From contig CAWFUF010000011.1 of NCBI GenBank assembly GCA_963818775.1, positions 806,001-870,000 of the forward strand: a stretch of DNA of 64,000 nucleotides. Reading direction: 5' to 3'. The stretch's first letter is position 1. The number at the start of each line of letters is the position of its first letter. Below, piece by piece: positions 1-8,576 of the stretch. Below the pieces are notes generated by a model, which was not told the DNA's origin, ran no database searches, and saw only the letters and a list, made by a program, of their open reading frames with translations. Origin of the DNA: JAMXLO01 sp963818775. GTDB lineage: Bacteria; Pseudomonadota; Alphaproteobacteria; Acetobacterales; Acetobacteraceae. Position numbers and translations under genes: made by a program.

Positions 1-1
1 T

Positions 2-841
2 GCCGGCTATCAGCCCGCTCGCTCCGTCCACACGCGAGCGCTGCACGCATTGCGCGAGAGTGTGGCTCGTCGCGCCGGCGAGGCACTTCGCATCAACGTG
101 ACCGACAACATCGTGGCCCAGGGTCGCAAGGCCAGCGATCTGCTCACCATGGTGGACAGCGGCGAACTCGACGGCTGCTATTTCGCCTCAAGCTACCTGG
201 CCGGCCGCGTGCCGGGGCTCGGCCTGTTCGACCAGCCATTCCAGGCCGGTTCGCGCGAGGATGTGTTCGGCGCACTTGATGGCGACGCCGGAGCGTCCCT
301 GGCCGACGAGCTGGCTGCGGCAACGGGCTATCGCGTAATCGGCTGGTGGGACAACGGCATCCGCCACATCAGCAACGCAATCAGGCCGATCCGCACGCCC
401 GCCGACTGTGCCGGCCTGCGTATCCGCACGCTCGACAACGCCCAGCACCAGGCCGCGTTGCGTCGCCTGGGCTTTGTTCCGACGTTCATCGACGTCGCCG
501 ATCTACCGCGCGCAGTCGCGGAGGGTACGGTCGACGCGCAGGAAAACCCGCTCACCAATGTCGTCAACTTCAACCTGCACCTGCACCACAGGCATATCAG
601 CCTGACCGGTCATCTGCTGGGCATCGCGACCCTGCTGGTGAACCGGGAGCGCTTCGACGCGCTAACCCCTGATCTGCGCAGCGCTCTCCTCGCGGCGGCA
701 CGCGACAGCGAAACGACACAGCGAGCGCTGGCGGAAGCCGAGGATGCGCAGTGTCTGAGGCTTCTGGTCGAAGCCGGCGTTGCCGTGGTCAGCGCCGATG
801 CCATCGACCTGGCGGCGTTTCGCGCGGCCGTTGCGGCCTAG
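2..841 (+). CDS. TRAP transporter solute-binding protein, DctP family (5' end outside window)
   Basis: Periplasmic substrate-binding subunit of a tripartite ATP-independent (TRAP) transporter, which delivers a carboxylate-type solute to DctQM membrane subunits. The frame is open from the first bases, and the residues before the first possible start (TTG at 50) already look like the helix of a mature DctP protein, so the gene starts upstream of the window. The segment GLRIRTLDNAQHQAALRRLG followed by VDAQENPLTNVVNFNLH matches the family signature around the conserved Arg that binds the carboxylate and the QEN(P) motif. The signal peptide and N terminus cannot be seen. No dctQ or dctM genes follow, so the membrane subunits, if present, lie upstream. 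The next gene starts 38 nt downstream on the same strand. Confidence 0.88.
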   Translation, partial: AGYQPARSVHTRALHALRESVARRAGEALRINVTDNIVAQGRKASDLLTMVDSGELDGCYFASSYLAGRVPGLGLFDQPFQAGSREDVFGALDGDAGASLADELAAATGYRVIGWWDNGIRHISNAIRPIRTPADCAGLRIRTLDNAQHQAALRRLGFVPTFIDVADLPRAVAEGTVDAQENPLTNVVNFNLHLHHRHISLTGHLLGIATLLVNRERFDALTPDLRSALLAAARDSETTQRALAEAEDAQCLRLLVEAGVAVVSADAIDLAAFRAAVAA

Positions 842-879
842 TCCCGCTGGCATTTACCCCAGGATTTTCCAGTTCCGAC

Positions 880-2100
880 ATGCTACCAGCACAAACTGAC
901 ATGCACCTGATTGTTCTGGATGATGACGAGTCGACCGCCCTGTTCATGGCAACCGTGGCCAGGAAGCTCGGCTGGACTGCGCAGACGGTTACCGACGAAT
1001 CGAACTTCCAGGCGCTGATCAGCGCCGCACCGCCTGACGCGATCTTGCTGGATCTCCAACTCGGCGCCAGCGACGGAGTCGAACAACTGCGTTTCCTGCG
1101 CAGCGTAGGCTACAGCGGCACCATTGTGCTGATGAGCGGGTTCGACGCACGCGTGCTCGCATCGGCGCAGCAGATTGGTGAATCGCTAGGGCTGACGATT
1201 GCCGCAGTGCTCGAAAAGCCAGCCCGCGCGGTGCAGGTGCACGAAGCGCTGGCGGCGATGCAGCGTAGCCTCGCTGCGACGGCGCTACCGCCCACCGAAG
1301 CGCAACCAGAGCATGCAGCGATTTCGGCCAACGATGTCGCCCAGGCGATAAACGCCGGGCAGATGGAGTTGCATCTGCAACCGATTGTCTCTGCCGCCGG
1401 ACATGTCGTCACGAGCGCTGAAGCACTGATCCGCTGGCGCGACCCCTCGCTTGGGTTGGTCCTGCCGGACCGGTTCATCCCCGTCGCCGAAGCGGACACC
1501 GACGTGATCGACCGGCTTACAATGTGGGTGGCGGAAACCGGAGTGGCGCACTACCGGCGGCTCGCCGAGTTGGGATCAGAAATCCAGATCTGCATCAATA
1601 TTTCAGGCCGGAATCTGCAATCGCTCGATTTCCCGGACCGAATGGCTGGCGTGCTGGAGCACATGTCCGCACCTCCGGGCGCGATCGGTCTGGAGATCAC
1701 CGAAACCGTCGCGACGCACGATCTGGATGCGACGACGGCCATTCTCACGCGGCTGCGTCTGAAGGGCTTTCCGGTCGCCATCGACGATTTTGGCACCGGT
1801 CATTCATCGCTCGCGGCACTGCGGCGCATGCCGTTCTCGGTGATCAAGATCGACAAGTCGTTCGTCGGCGAGCTCGAGACATCGAGTGACTCGCTGACGA
1901 TCGTGCGTTCGGTGATTCAGCTTGCACGCGACATGGGCCTGACGAGCGTGGCCGAGGGCGTGGAGAGCGCCGAGACGGTGCGGCTGTTGACCGAACTGGG
2001 GATCGACAGCCTGCAGGGATTCTATTTCAGCCGGCCGCTACCGTTCGACGACTTCGCGGCGTGGCTACGAACTTGGTCGCGCAGTCACGCCAGCGGCTAG
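880..2100 (+). CDS. Receiver-EAL response regulator, probable c-di-GMP phosphodiesterase
   Basis: About 406 residues with an N-terminal receiver domain (about 8-130) and a C-terminal EAL domain (about 155-400). The receiver shows the acidic DDD cluster at 14-16, the phospho-acceptor Asp at about 58 (LLDLQLG) and Lys in LEKPAR. The EAL domain keeps the residues expected of an active enzyme: EALIRW, an Asn in CINISG, Glu in GLEITE, DDFGTG, Lys in IKIDKSF and EGVES. It therefore probably hydrolyses c-di-GMP to pGpG in the cytoplasm under control of an unlinked kinase. An alternative start is ATG 901, which begins directly at the receiver; neither start has a strong ribosome-binding site. A strong hairpin follows the stop. 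Domain calls are firm; activity is inferred from residues. Confidence 0.9.
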   Translation: MLPAQTDMHLIVLDDDESTALFMATVARKLGWTAQTVTDESNFQALISAAPPDAILLDLQLGASDGVEQLRFLRSVGYSGTIVLMSGFDARVLASAQQIGESLGLTIAAVLEKPARAVQVHEALAAMQRSLAATALPPTEAQPEHAAISANDVAQAINAGQMELHLQPIVSAAGHVVTSAEALIRWRDPSLGLVLPDRFIPVAEADTDVIDRLTMWVAETGVAHYRRLAELGSEIQICINISGRNLQSLDFPDRMAGVLEHMSAPPGAIGLEITETVATHDLDATTAILTRLRLKGFPVAIDDFGTGHSSLAALRRMPFSVIKIDKSFVGELETSSDSLTIVRSVIQLARDMGLTSVAEGVESAETVRLLTELGIDSLQGFYFSRPLPFDDFAAWLRTWSRSHASG

Positions 2101-2137
2101 CGCCCGTTATCGAGCTTTGTCAGCGGAACAAGAGACA

Positions 2138-2175
2138 GCGCGGGATGAGCGCAGCTTCGAGCGCTCATCCCGCGC
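2138..2175. terminator. Bidirectional terminator hairpin between convergent genes
   Basis: A perfect 15-bp stem (GCGCGGGATGAGCGC and its complement) encloses an 8-nt loop. It sits between the stop of the EAL gene at 2100 and the stop of the Rieske gene at 2181. There is no marked T-run, but stem strength and position between convergent genes support a termination or insulation role for both. Confidence 0.7.
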
Positions 2176-2180
2176 CAGGC

Positions 2181-3461
2181 TCACACGGTCTGCAGGATCA
2201 TCTCGCGCTTCATCTCGGGCGCCAGCTCCGCTCGCCAGTCCGCGCTGCCCCGCAGCACTGACTCGTGCGCACGCAGCGTGTAGTAGCTGGTGCCGGTACC
2301 GTCCGGCGTACCACCCTCCTCCACGGTCTTCACAGCCTGACGCAGCAGCTTGCGCGCCTGGATGATCGCCTTGTCGGCGGGGCCGAGATGCTCCTTCGAG
2401 CGATCGACGATGGGTCCCATGCTCTCCTGCAACGCACGGTCCTGCGCGTTGATGCCGTCGATGCCGGAGAACGTCTCGGTCCGCTGCACGGTGCGATCCA
2501 GCATGTAATCGTTCGAGCGATTCGCCTTGGAGCGGAACGTCATCGGATCGACGTGCAGCGGCCCATTGCCGAGCCCGCGCTCAAGCTTGTCCTCTTCGGT
2601 CAGCGGACCATCGGGGCAGTAGCTCCAATTGTATACCATGCAGTTGTGGTCATCGATCGGCACCCAGATGTGACCGGCATCGAGGTCCAGTCCGCTCTCC
2701 GACCGCGACGGCCGAATCTGATGGAACGGCATGACGAAATGATAGGTGCGGATGTGCACATCCTCGCCGCCGTCAAGCGGGCGGATGCCGGCATACTGAT
2801 AGCCGTAGTCGGTGATATCGACGACCAGCTTCGGCGCCTTGCCGCGCACGAACGGATTGGACGGCTTGATGCCGCCGCGCTTCGAACTGTCTGTCAGCAG
2901 CCGGTGCAGGATCGGTGCATGCGATGTGTCGATGCCGCCTTCCAGCGCCTGTAGCCAGTTGCACTCCTCGACCACCTTGGTGACGTGGCGATTGGCTTCC
3001 GGCGCCTGCGTCCAGGCGAACTTCGGCAGCGGCGGCATCTTTTCCGCCGGGCCGAGATAGGCCCACACGATGCCGCCCAGTTCGCACGTCGGATAGGCGG
3101 TGACACGGACCTTGTGCTTGAAGTCGTATTCCTCCGGCTCGTTCATCATGTCGACGCAGGAGCCGGTGACGTCGAACTTCCAGCCGTGATAGATGCAGCG
3201 CAGACCGCATTCCTCGTTGCGTCCGAAATACAGCGAGACGCGGCGATGGGGGCAGAACTCCTCGATCAGGCCAATGCGGCCTTCGGTGTCGCGGAACGCC
3301 AAGAGGTCCTCGCCGAGCAGGCGGACGCGGGCGGGCGGGCCGTCGGCCTCAGCGATCTCGCTCGTGAGCAGCGCTGGTAACCAGTACATGCGCATCGTAT
3401 TGCCCATCGGGGTGCCCTGGCCCACTCGGGTGACGAATTCGTTCTCCTCGCGTGACAGCAT
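2181..3461 (-). CDS. Rieske non-haem iron aromatic ring-hydroxylating oxygenase, alpha subunit type
   Basis: 426 residues, the usual length for the phthalate 4,5-dioxygenase-like oxygenases. The N-terminal Rieske domain has the [2Fe-2S] ligands C70-x-H72 and C89-x2-H92 (CPHR, CIYHGWKF). The catalytic domain has the mononuclear iron motif D178-x2-H181-x4-H186 after an Asn-Trp pair, as in this family. It likely hydroxylates an aromatic or heteroaromatic acid using electrons from a separate reductase, which is not seen nearby. The start at 3461 was chosen because AAGGAGG lies just upstream; a longer in-frame extension to 3617 reads through repeat-like DNA and is rejected. The substrate cannot be told from sequence. 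Confidence 0.9.
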   Translation of the reverse strand: MLSREENEFVTRVGQGTPMGNTMRMYWLPALLTSEIAEADGPPARVRLLGEDLLAFRDTEGRIGLIEEFCPHRRVSLYFGRNEECGLRCIYHGWKFDVTGSCVDMMNEPEEYDFKHKVRVTAYPTCELGGIVWAYLGPAEKMPPLPKFAWTQAPEANRHVTKVVEECNWLQALEGGIDTSHAPILHRLLTDSSKRGGIKPSNPFVRGKAPKLVVDITDYGYQYAGIRPLDGGEDVHIRTYHFVMPFHQIRPSRSESGLDLDAGHIWVPIDDHNCMVYNWSYCPDGPLTEEDKLERGLGNGPLHVDPMTFRSKANRSNDYMLDRTVQRTETFSGIDGINAQDRALQESMGPIVDRSKEHLGPADKAIIQARKLLRQAVKTVEEGGTPDGTGTSYYTLRAHESVLRGSADWRAELAPEMKREMILQTV

Positions 3462-3579
3462 GCCGGTTGCCTCCTTGCCTTGGTTGCCTGCTTGCGCAGG
3501 CCGGTGGCGTGGAGGGTAGCGTCCGCCGCGATCGCCGGCAAACTGGCTGGCGCTGTGATGAACCAGGGCCGTACCCTGG

Positions 3580-3632
3580 AACCCACCAGGTGGCGTTGCC
3601 CCCTGGACCCCCACCAAAGGCGCAGCCTTTGG
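3580..3632. repeat. Tandem palindromes (REP-like) in the 3462-3846 intergenic gap
   Basis: Two adjacent hairpins lie between divergently transcribed genes: an imperfect one around CCAGGTGG...CCCCCTGG and a perfect CCAAAGGC-GCA-GCCTTTGG at 3614-3632, joined by a CCTGGACCCCCA stretch. This composition resembles REP-like intergenic repeats of Acetobacteraceae. The rest of the gap (about 385 bp) must hold the promoters of both neighbours, but no clear promoter motif was recognised. Confidence 0.5.
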
Positions 3633-3846
3633 GATCCTGCCAGGGCGAGATCAGCCCGCAACGGCAGCCAATGATCTGGACACAGACAGATGGTTTCGGA
3701 CTCGGCCATCGCCTTGTGCGGCTCGCGGGCAGACCGATTGGGATGCCGCGCCCGCCGTGGTCCGCGCTTGCGAGCCTCGCTTAACAATTCGCTAACTAGC
3801 TTCACATGAGACTGTGAGCGCTGATTCTTTGGAATGGGTTGGCAAG

Positions 3847-5520
3847 ATGCCCAGCGTCATGATTGCTGAAGACGACCTGCTTGTGGCGGATATGCTTGAG
3901 GAGACCCTTACCCAGGGAGGGTATGACGTATGCGGCATCGCACGCACCGTGGACAAAGCGGTTGAGCTTGGCGAACGTCACCGGCCCGACCTTGCGATCC
4001 TGGACATCCGCCTGGCCGAGGGAGGGCTTGGCACGGAGGTTCTCCCCCGGCTGACAAGCGCGGGCCACATGGGAATTCTCTACGCATCGGGCTACGCACT
4101 GCCTAGTCTGACCAAGGCCGATGGTATGGCGGTAATCAGGAAGCCGTACCAACCCGACGAAATTCTTCGTGCCATCAAGATTGTCGAGCAGATCGCCCTG
4201 ACCGGCAATGCGCCGCAACCGTTCCCGGCACGGTTTCATGTGTTAAACGGGGCGTCCGAGGATGGCCCGGCGCCAACCGTTCATTCTGACCCTCCCGACA
4301 GTGTAGCCAGGATTCTTCGGCAGCAGGCCGCGCTGGCACGATTTGGTTCGTTTGCTTTCTTGGCACCCGACGTGCACAGCGTCTTGACGGAAGCTGCTCG
4401 CGTCTGCGCCGAGGGTCTTGATGCCGGTTTCTGCAAGATTTGCCGATACCGTCCGGAGGAGAATGATCTTCTTGTAGAGGCGGGAGTCGGTTGGCATCAG
4501 GGGATGATTGGGCAGGTAGTTTCGCAGGCAGATGACAGTTCGCCACAGGGCCGTGCGTTCACTACCCGCGCTCCGGTGATCTGTCGAAACCTGGCCAAAG
4601 AGTTAACCTTCGTTCCTCCGGCCTTCTACGCTGATCACGGGATCGTATCGACTGTTGATGTCATCATCCCCGGGGTCGAAAGACCGTACGGCATACTGGA
4701 GGTGGATAACGCCAGCGAACGTATCTTTGATGAAACTGACATCACCTTTCTGAAAGGGTTCGCGAACGTCGTGGCAGGAGCGGTCGAGGCTGCGAGGCGC
4801 AAAACCGCCGACGCGGCCATTATCGCCGAAAAGGACCGACTGCTCACGATACAGCGTGCGCTTTTGAACGAAAAATCCCTGTTAGCTCGCGAGCTTAACC
4901 ACCGTGTCCGCAACAACCTCCAGCTTATTCACGGAATGCTCGCCAGGGAGGGCAACAATGGAAATACGCCCGCGATTGCGCGCCGGGTCATGACCATGTC
5001 ACAAATCTATGATCGCCTTCTTGGCACCGGATTAACCCAGCGGATAGCATTCGATCAGTACCTGAAAGACCTGTGTGCAAGCCATACGGACATGGAGTTA
5101 GGCTCGCATTCAAAATTCGTAATTGGCTGCAAATGCGATCCGGTGACGGCTGATCTGGATACTGTTTCCGCCTTGGGTCTCGCTGTCTCGGAACTCATCG
5201 CGAACAGCATCCAGCATGCATTCCCTGACAGGACCGGATTGATCAGTGTTTCCTTGGGTCCGGACTCCCTAAAAGGCGGCGGCCTTGAACTAACAATCAG
5301 TGATGATGGTGTTGGGTTCGAGGAAACCGAAGTGAGCAAGCGCCAAGGTATCGGGTTGGTTCGGCGACTGCTGGAGCAGATTGGCGGCACGGCGACGCGT
5401 AGCTCGGATCATGGCACAAAGTGGCTTCTGAAAGTGCCGAAAACACCGGATACAATATTCATTTCGAACGGAGCAGAGGACCGCGCAACGTCGCAACGAG
5501 ACCTTTCTCAGCCCTATTAA
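3847..5520 (+). CDS. Hybrid sensor histidine kinase: receiver-GAF-HisKA_2/HWE
   Basis: 557 residues from ATG 3847 (GTG 3814 is an in-frame alternative). The order is receiver (1-120, phospho-Asp 53 in LAILDIRL, Lys in VIRKPY), GAF sensor (about 170-330), phospho-acceptor helix with His352 in RELNHRVRNNLQ, and a C-terminal ATPase with N-box ELIANSIQHAF, G1 DDGVGF and G2 QGIGLVRRL. The HRVRNNLQ box is typical of the HisKA_2/HWE kinases abundant in alphaproteobacteria. No membrane segment is present, so it is a soluble sensor; placing the receiver first suggests its activity is tuned by phosphorylation. The stand-alone receiver gene 95 nt downstream has a nearly matching receiver sequence and is the likely partner. 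The ligand of the GAF domain is unknown. Confidence 0.92.
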   Translation: MPSVMIAEDDLLVADMLEETLTQGGYDVCGIARTVDKAVELGERHRPDLAILDIRLAEGGLGTEVLPRLTSAGHMGILYASGYALPSLTKADGMAVIRKPYQPDEILRAIKIVEQIALTGNAPQPFPARFHVLNGASEDGPAPTVHSDPPDSVARILRQQAALARFGSFAFLAPDVHSVLTEAARVCAEGLDAGFCKICRYRPEENDLLVEAGVGWHQGMIGQVVSQADDSSPQGRAFTTRAPVICRNLAKELTFVPPAFYADHGIVSTVDVIIPGVERPYGILEVDNASERIFDETDITFLKGFANVVAGAVEAARRKTADAAIIAEKDRLLTIQRALLNEKSLLARELNHRVRNNLQLIHGMLAREGNNGNTPAIARRVMTMSQIYDRLLGTGLTQRIAFDQYLKDLCASHTDMELGSHSKFVIGCKCDPVTADLDTVSALGLAVSELIANSIQHAFPDRTGLISVSLGPDSLKGGGLELTISDDGVGFEETEVSKRQGIGLVRRLLEQIGGTATRSSDHGTKWLLKVPKTPDTIFISNGAEDRATSQRDLSQPY

Positions 5521-5614
5521 AAACACGTCGAAGGTGGCGTTCGTGGCGGCAAGGGATCGGCCGGTAGGAGCAAAACTCCGGAGAGACCACAATGTCAAAA
5601 ACATGGAAGGCAGA

Positions 5615-6070
5615 ATGCCGATACCTGCAACCGGACAAGCTGCTGGGCAACTTGGAACTCACACGCTCAAAGTCATGATCGCCGAAGACGACCTCCTCCT
5701 GGCAGACATGCTGGAAGAGGTCCTCATCAAACGTGGATATGATGTATGTGGCATCGCCAATACCGTCGAAAAGGCCGTCGAACTCTGTGATCTGCACAAT
5801 CCTGATCTTGCAGTCTTGGACATTCGGCTGGCCCAAGGCGAGTTAGGCACAGATATTCCCGCTTGGCTAGCTCGCCCGAAAAGTTTGGGAGTCCTCTTTG
5901 CATCAGGCTATGCAGGTGAGATGAAGCTTACAAAGACGTATGGCGATGCTCTGATCACGAAACCATACCGGATGGAAGATGTTGTTCGTTCTCTGAAGAT
6001 CGTCGAGGATATTGTCAGGACCGGCGATGCGTCGCCACCGTACCCCAAAGGCTTCTCCGTATTACTGTAA
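5615..6070 (+). CDS. Single-domain response regulator
   Basis: 151 residues from ATG 5615 (ATG 5603 and GTG 5534 are possible). It is a lone receiver with MIAEDDLLLADML at its start, phospho-Asp at about 69 (LAVLDIRL), and Lys in LITKPYRMEDV. It has no DNA-binding or enzymatic output domain. It closely resembles the receiver domain of the kinase just upstream, sharing YDVCGIA and KAVEL blocks, so it probably arose by duplication and acts as the diffusible partner or phosphate sink of that kinase. The two genes probably form one transcription unit. Confidence 0.88.
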   Translation: MPIPATGQAAGQLGTHTLKVMIAEDDLLLADMLEEVLIKRGYDVCGIANTVEKAVELCDLHNPDLAVLDIRLAQGELGTDIPAWLARPKSLGVLFASGYAGEMKLTKTYGDALITKPYRMEDVVRSLKIVEDIVRTGDASPPYPKGFSVLL

Positions 6071-6679
6071 CTACGCTCCGCAAAGTTGACCGGATCAGCA
6101 AATGACCCTAGCGACGCAAATCAGTTGGATCGCTGCGTGGAACTCTGTCCTGCCGGGCTCTGTTGGGGGTTGTTCTCCGAGTTCGAGCGATCGATGATCC
6201 GCGATCGGGTGTTGGCCGGCCTGGATCGCGCACGGTAATCGGGCAAGCGGTCGCGCAGGCTGCGCCGAACAAGGGCTCGGCTACTCTGCCTCGGTCGCAA
6301 AGCTTGACGCCAAGAGTGCATTGCGCCCATCTGGCCGACAAACACGATCTGATCCGTCCGATCCGCCGTCTGGCTGGGCGTCGCCGTGGCCGGGATGCGG
6401 CTTACGCCAAGCAAGGCTGTAACACACGGCAGCAAGTACCGGGCGATCGTCGTGCCCGCCGAAGATCGCGTTTCAGCGTTGACATCTTTGGGGAGGTCAG
6501 CCGCAAAACGATCGCTCATTGACCAGGTACAGGACCTATCCGAACCTTACGAAAGGGCAAGACCAACGCGTGCACCTGCCGTCCCCACGCGGCCCGGGGC
6601 CGCAATGCATGTCAACAGTCGTTCAGATGTTGTTTACCCACGTGGTGCAGCCTGATCCCTTGTCTTGCGGACATTGACA
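6071..6679. other. Non-coding gap, no supported gene
   Basis: About 600 bp lie between the response regulator and the TylF-like gene. Several open frames exist on both strands (the longest runs on the minus strand, 6519-6121), but they are Arg/Ser/Thr-rich, overlap each other and show no family motif. The segment may be a decayed gene; nothing can be named. Confidence 0.5.
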
Positions 6680-7453
6680 ATGGCCGATGACCCCCGCTCA
6701 GCTGGCCTGCTCGTTCCTGGCGTATTTTTCGGTCTGAATGATGACTCCGCGCTGACTGCTTTGCGGAACCTTGCGAATGTCGCGGGTGCAGGTGATCCGC
6801 GTGGCCCGTGGTTCCTCGCCGATAACCTAATCACATATGCTCACACCCGCGGCTTCCTGACTGAGCCACGCTTCGTTGGTGCGGTGCTCGCGTCTCATCC
6901 AGAAGCGACCGAACGCGCTATCGCATGGCGGACCCACACGCTATGCTGGGCGGCAGATAGCGTGTCACACTTGCCCGGTGACTACGTTGAATGCGGCACT
7001 TATCAGGGCTACTCCGCTGAAGTATTGATGCATTTCACTAGCGGCCTGTCAGGACGGCGATTTTGGTTGTATGATCTATTTGATCCTTCGGGCGGTACAG
7101 GTGAGGGTCACCGACTGCCGGCGCATGCACCTGATTTGGTTGTCAAGGTCCGTGCTCGATTCCAGCGATGGCGCAACGTTGTGGTCACCCAGGGTAAAGT
7201 CCCGGACGTTCTTGGCGAGGCATCGCCAGACCAAATCGCCTTCCTGCATATTGACATGAATAACGCCGAGGCGGAACGCGGCGCGTTAGAGAATTTGTTC
7301 AGCCGGGTGAGTACAGGTGGGATTGTAGTGCTGGACGACTACGGCTGGAACGGCTACCGCGCACAGAAGGATTCCGCCGATGAGTTTATGCGTTTGCGTG
7401 GCCTTAGTGTACTGGAGCTGCCGACTGGCCAGGGACTTGTTGTAAAAAGGTAG
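6680..7453 (+). CDS. TylF/MycF-like class I SAM-dependent methyltransferase
   Basis: 257 residues. The SAM-binding motif I is VECGTYQGYSAEVL, followed by the acidic strand FWLYDLFDPSGG. The metal-binding pattern FLHIDMNNAEAE and VVLDDYGWNGYRAQK is characteristic of the macrocin O-methyltransferase (TylF) family, which needs Mg2+. Such enzymes often O-methylate sugars in natural products or surface glycans. ATG 6680 was preferred to the TTG at 6665. The gene stands alone between a non-coding stretch and a minus-strand operon, and base use is slightly less GC-rich than the catabolic genes, which fits transfer. The acceptor substrate is unknown; the glycan locus at 41-53 kb could be related in function but is far away. 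Confidence 0.85.
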   Translation: MADDPRSAGLLVPGVFFGLNDDSALTALRNLANVAGAGDPRGPWFLADNLITYAHTRGFLTEPRFVGAVLASHPEATERAIAWRTHTLCWAADSVSHLPGDYVECGTYQGYSAEVLMHFTSGLSGRRFWLYDLFDPSGGTGEGHRLPAHAPDLVVKVRARFQRWRNVVVTQGKVPDVLGEASPDQIAFLHIDMNNAEAERGALENLFSRVSTGGIVVLDDYGWNGYRAQKDSADEFMRLRGLSVLELPTGQGLVVKR

Positions 7454-7559
7454 GTCAGGCAGCCTTCCGCTAGGTTGATTTTGAACAGATTGAGCCCTGC
7501 GATGTCTTTACGTTTGACGGCTACCCCGACCGGGCAGACCTACAGGCCGCCCGCTCAAC

Positions 7560-8549
7560 TCACTTCCGCGCTCTGACCGAATCCCACCAGGGACACACGC
7601 CGCTCATCCGCTGATAGTTGCCGTCCATCACCTGCAGCGGCGCACGCAAGCCTTCCTGCGTTGGCATGTGCGGCGGGCCGTCAGGCCCCATCGCATCGAA
7701 CAGTCCCTGATGGCCCCAATAGCTGGCGACGGTTGTCATCTCCGACGGCTGCCAGGTTGCATCGTCCACCTCGACACCACCCCAGCCGTATTCCACCAGG
7801 ATGTCCGACGGTGTGTGCATGTAGAACGAGGTGACCAGATCATTCGGGTGACGCCCCAGCGTCGCGACGACGCGGTCCTGGTCGCCGAGTGCGATGTCGT
7901 AGCCCTGCCCCACATCGTCGAACGAGTACAGCTCCATCATCAGATGATGCATGCCGGTGTGCGGTGCCTCGAACAGCGCCACGCTGTGATGACGCGGGTT
8001 GGCGTGCAGGAAATATGCGGTGATCGGCTTGCGCACAAAGTCGCTGATACGGAAGCCGAGCAGGTCGCAATAGAACGGCAGCGCGGTGTCGATGCTGGTC
8101 ACCATCAGCACGACGTGGCCCATGCCCAGCGGCCCGGTGCGGAAGCCGGAAATGGAACGTCCGGGCTTGAACGCCTCATCGGCGATCTGCGCGCCGTGAA
8201 ACGCCTCCAGCCGGTTGCCGGACGGATCGGCGAACGAGATCAAGCCGCTGACGAAGCGCTGATCGGCGAGAACTGCCGGTTCACGCTTCACCTTGACGCC
8301 GGCGCCTTCCAGGCGAGCCGCCAGTGCATCGAGCGCGGCGCCATCCGCGACCTCCCAGCCGAAGTAGCGTTGTCCGTCGGGCAATGAGCTGTCGACCACC
8401 AGGCGCTGCGTGCGATCGTCCATGCGGAAAGCGCGCACGCCGGCGCCGCGATCCACCGCCTGCATGCCAAGCCAGTTGGTCGCGTAATGCGTCCAGTCGT
8501 CGAGCTTGTCCGTGCCGATGCCGAGATAGCCGAGTGCCTGGATGCTCAT
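7560..8549 (-). CDS. VOC-superfamily extradiol ring-cleavage dioxygenase (BphC/HsaC-like)
   Basis: 329 residues with two vicinal-oxygen-chelate modules (about 5-115 and 142-265). The C-terminal module carries the Fe(II) triad expected of type I extradiol dioxygenases: His145 (GMGHVVLM), His201/202 (GMHHLMMEL) and Glu253 (LVEYGWGG). Family members open catechol-type rings next to the hydroxyl pair. The minus-strand amine oxidase lies upstream with a 27-nt gap, so the two may be cotranscribed. With the Rieske protein and hydroxylases nearby this suggests an aromatic or steroid-like ring degradation set, though no hydrolase or aldolase for later steps is adjacent. Confidence 0.9.
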   Translation of the reverse strand: MSIQALGYLGIGTDKLDDWTHYATNWLGMQAVDRGAGVRAFRMDDRTQRLVVDSSLPDGQRYFGWEVADGAALDALAARLEGAGVKVKREPAVLADQRFVSGLISFADPSGNRLEAFHGAQIADEAFKPGRSISGFRTGPLGMGHVVLMVTSIDTALPFYCDLLGFRISDFVRKPITAYFLHANPRHHSVALFEAPHTGMHHLMMELYSFDDVGQGYDIALGDQDRVVATLGRHPNDLVTSFYMHTPSDILVEYGWGGVEVDDATWQPSEMTTVASYWGHQGLFDAMGPDGPPHMPTQEGLRAPLQVMDGNYQRMSGVCPWWDSVRARK

Positions 8550-8576
8550 GGCGCGATCCTCCCCGCCGCTATACTA

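Noticed and set aside
751..879. Upstream extension of the receiver-EAL gene to a start at 751
   Set aside because: It overlaps the TRAP gene end in another frame and shows no conserved residues; ATG 880 or 901 gives the usual receiver start.
6121..6519. Minus-strand frame with a hydrophobic stretch RYLLPCVTALLGV
   Set aside because: Possible lipoprotein-like start, but no box, no ribosome-binding site and no family signal; left as non-coding.
7668..8387. Plus-strand frame antisense to the extradiol dioxygenase
   Set aside because: Shadow frame with Arg/His-rich composition, opposite to a gene with clear active-site residues.
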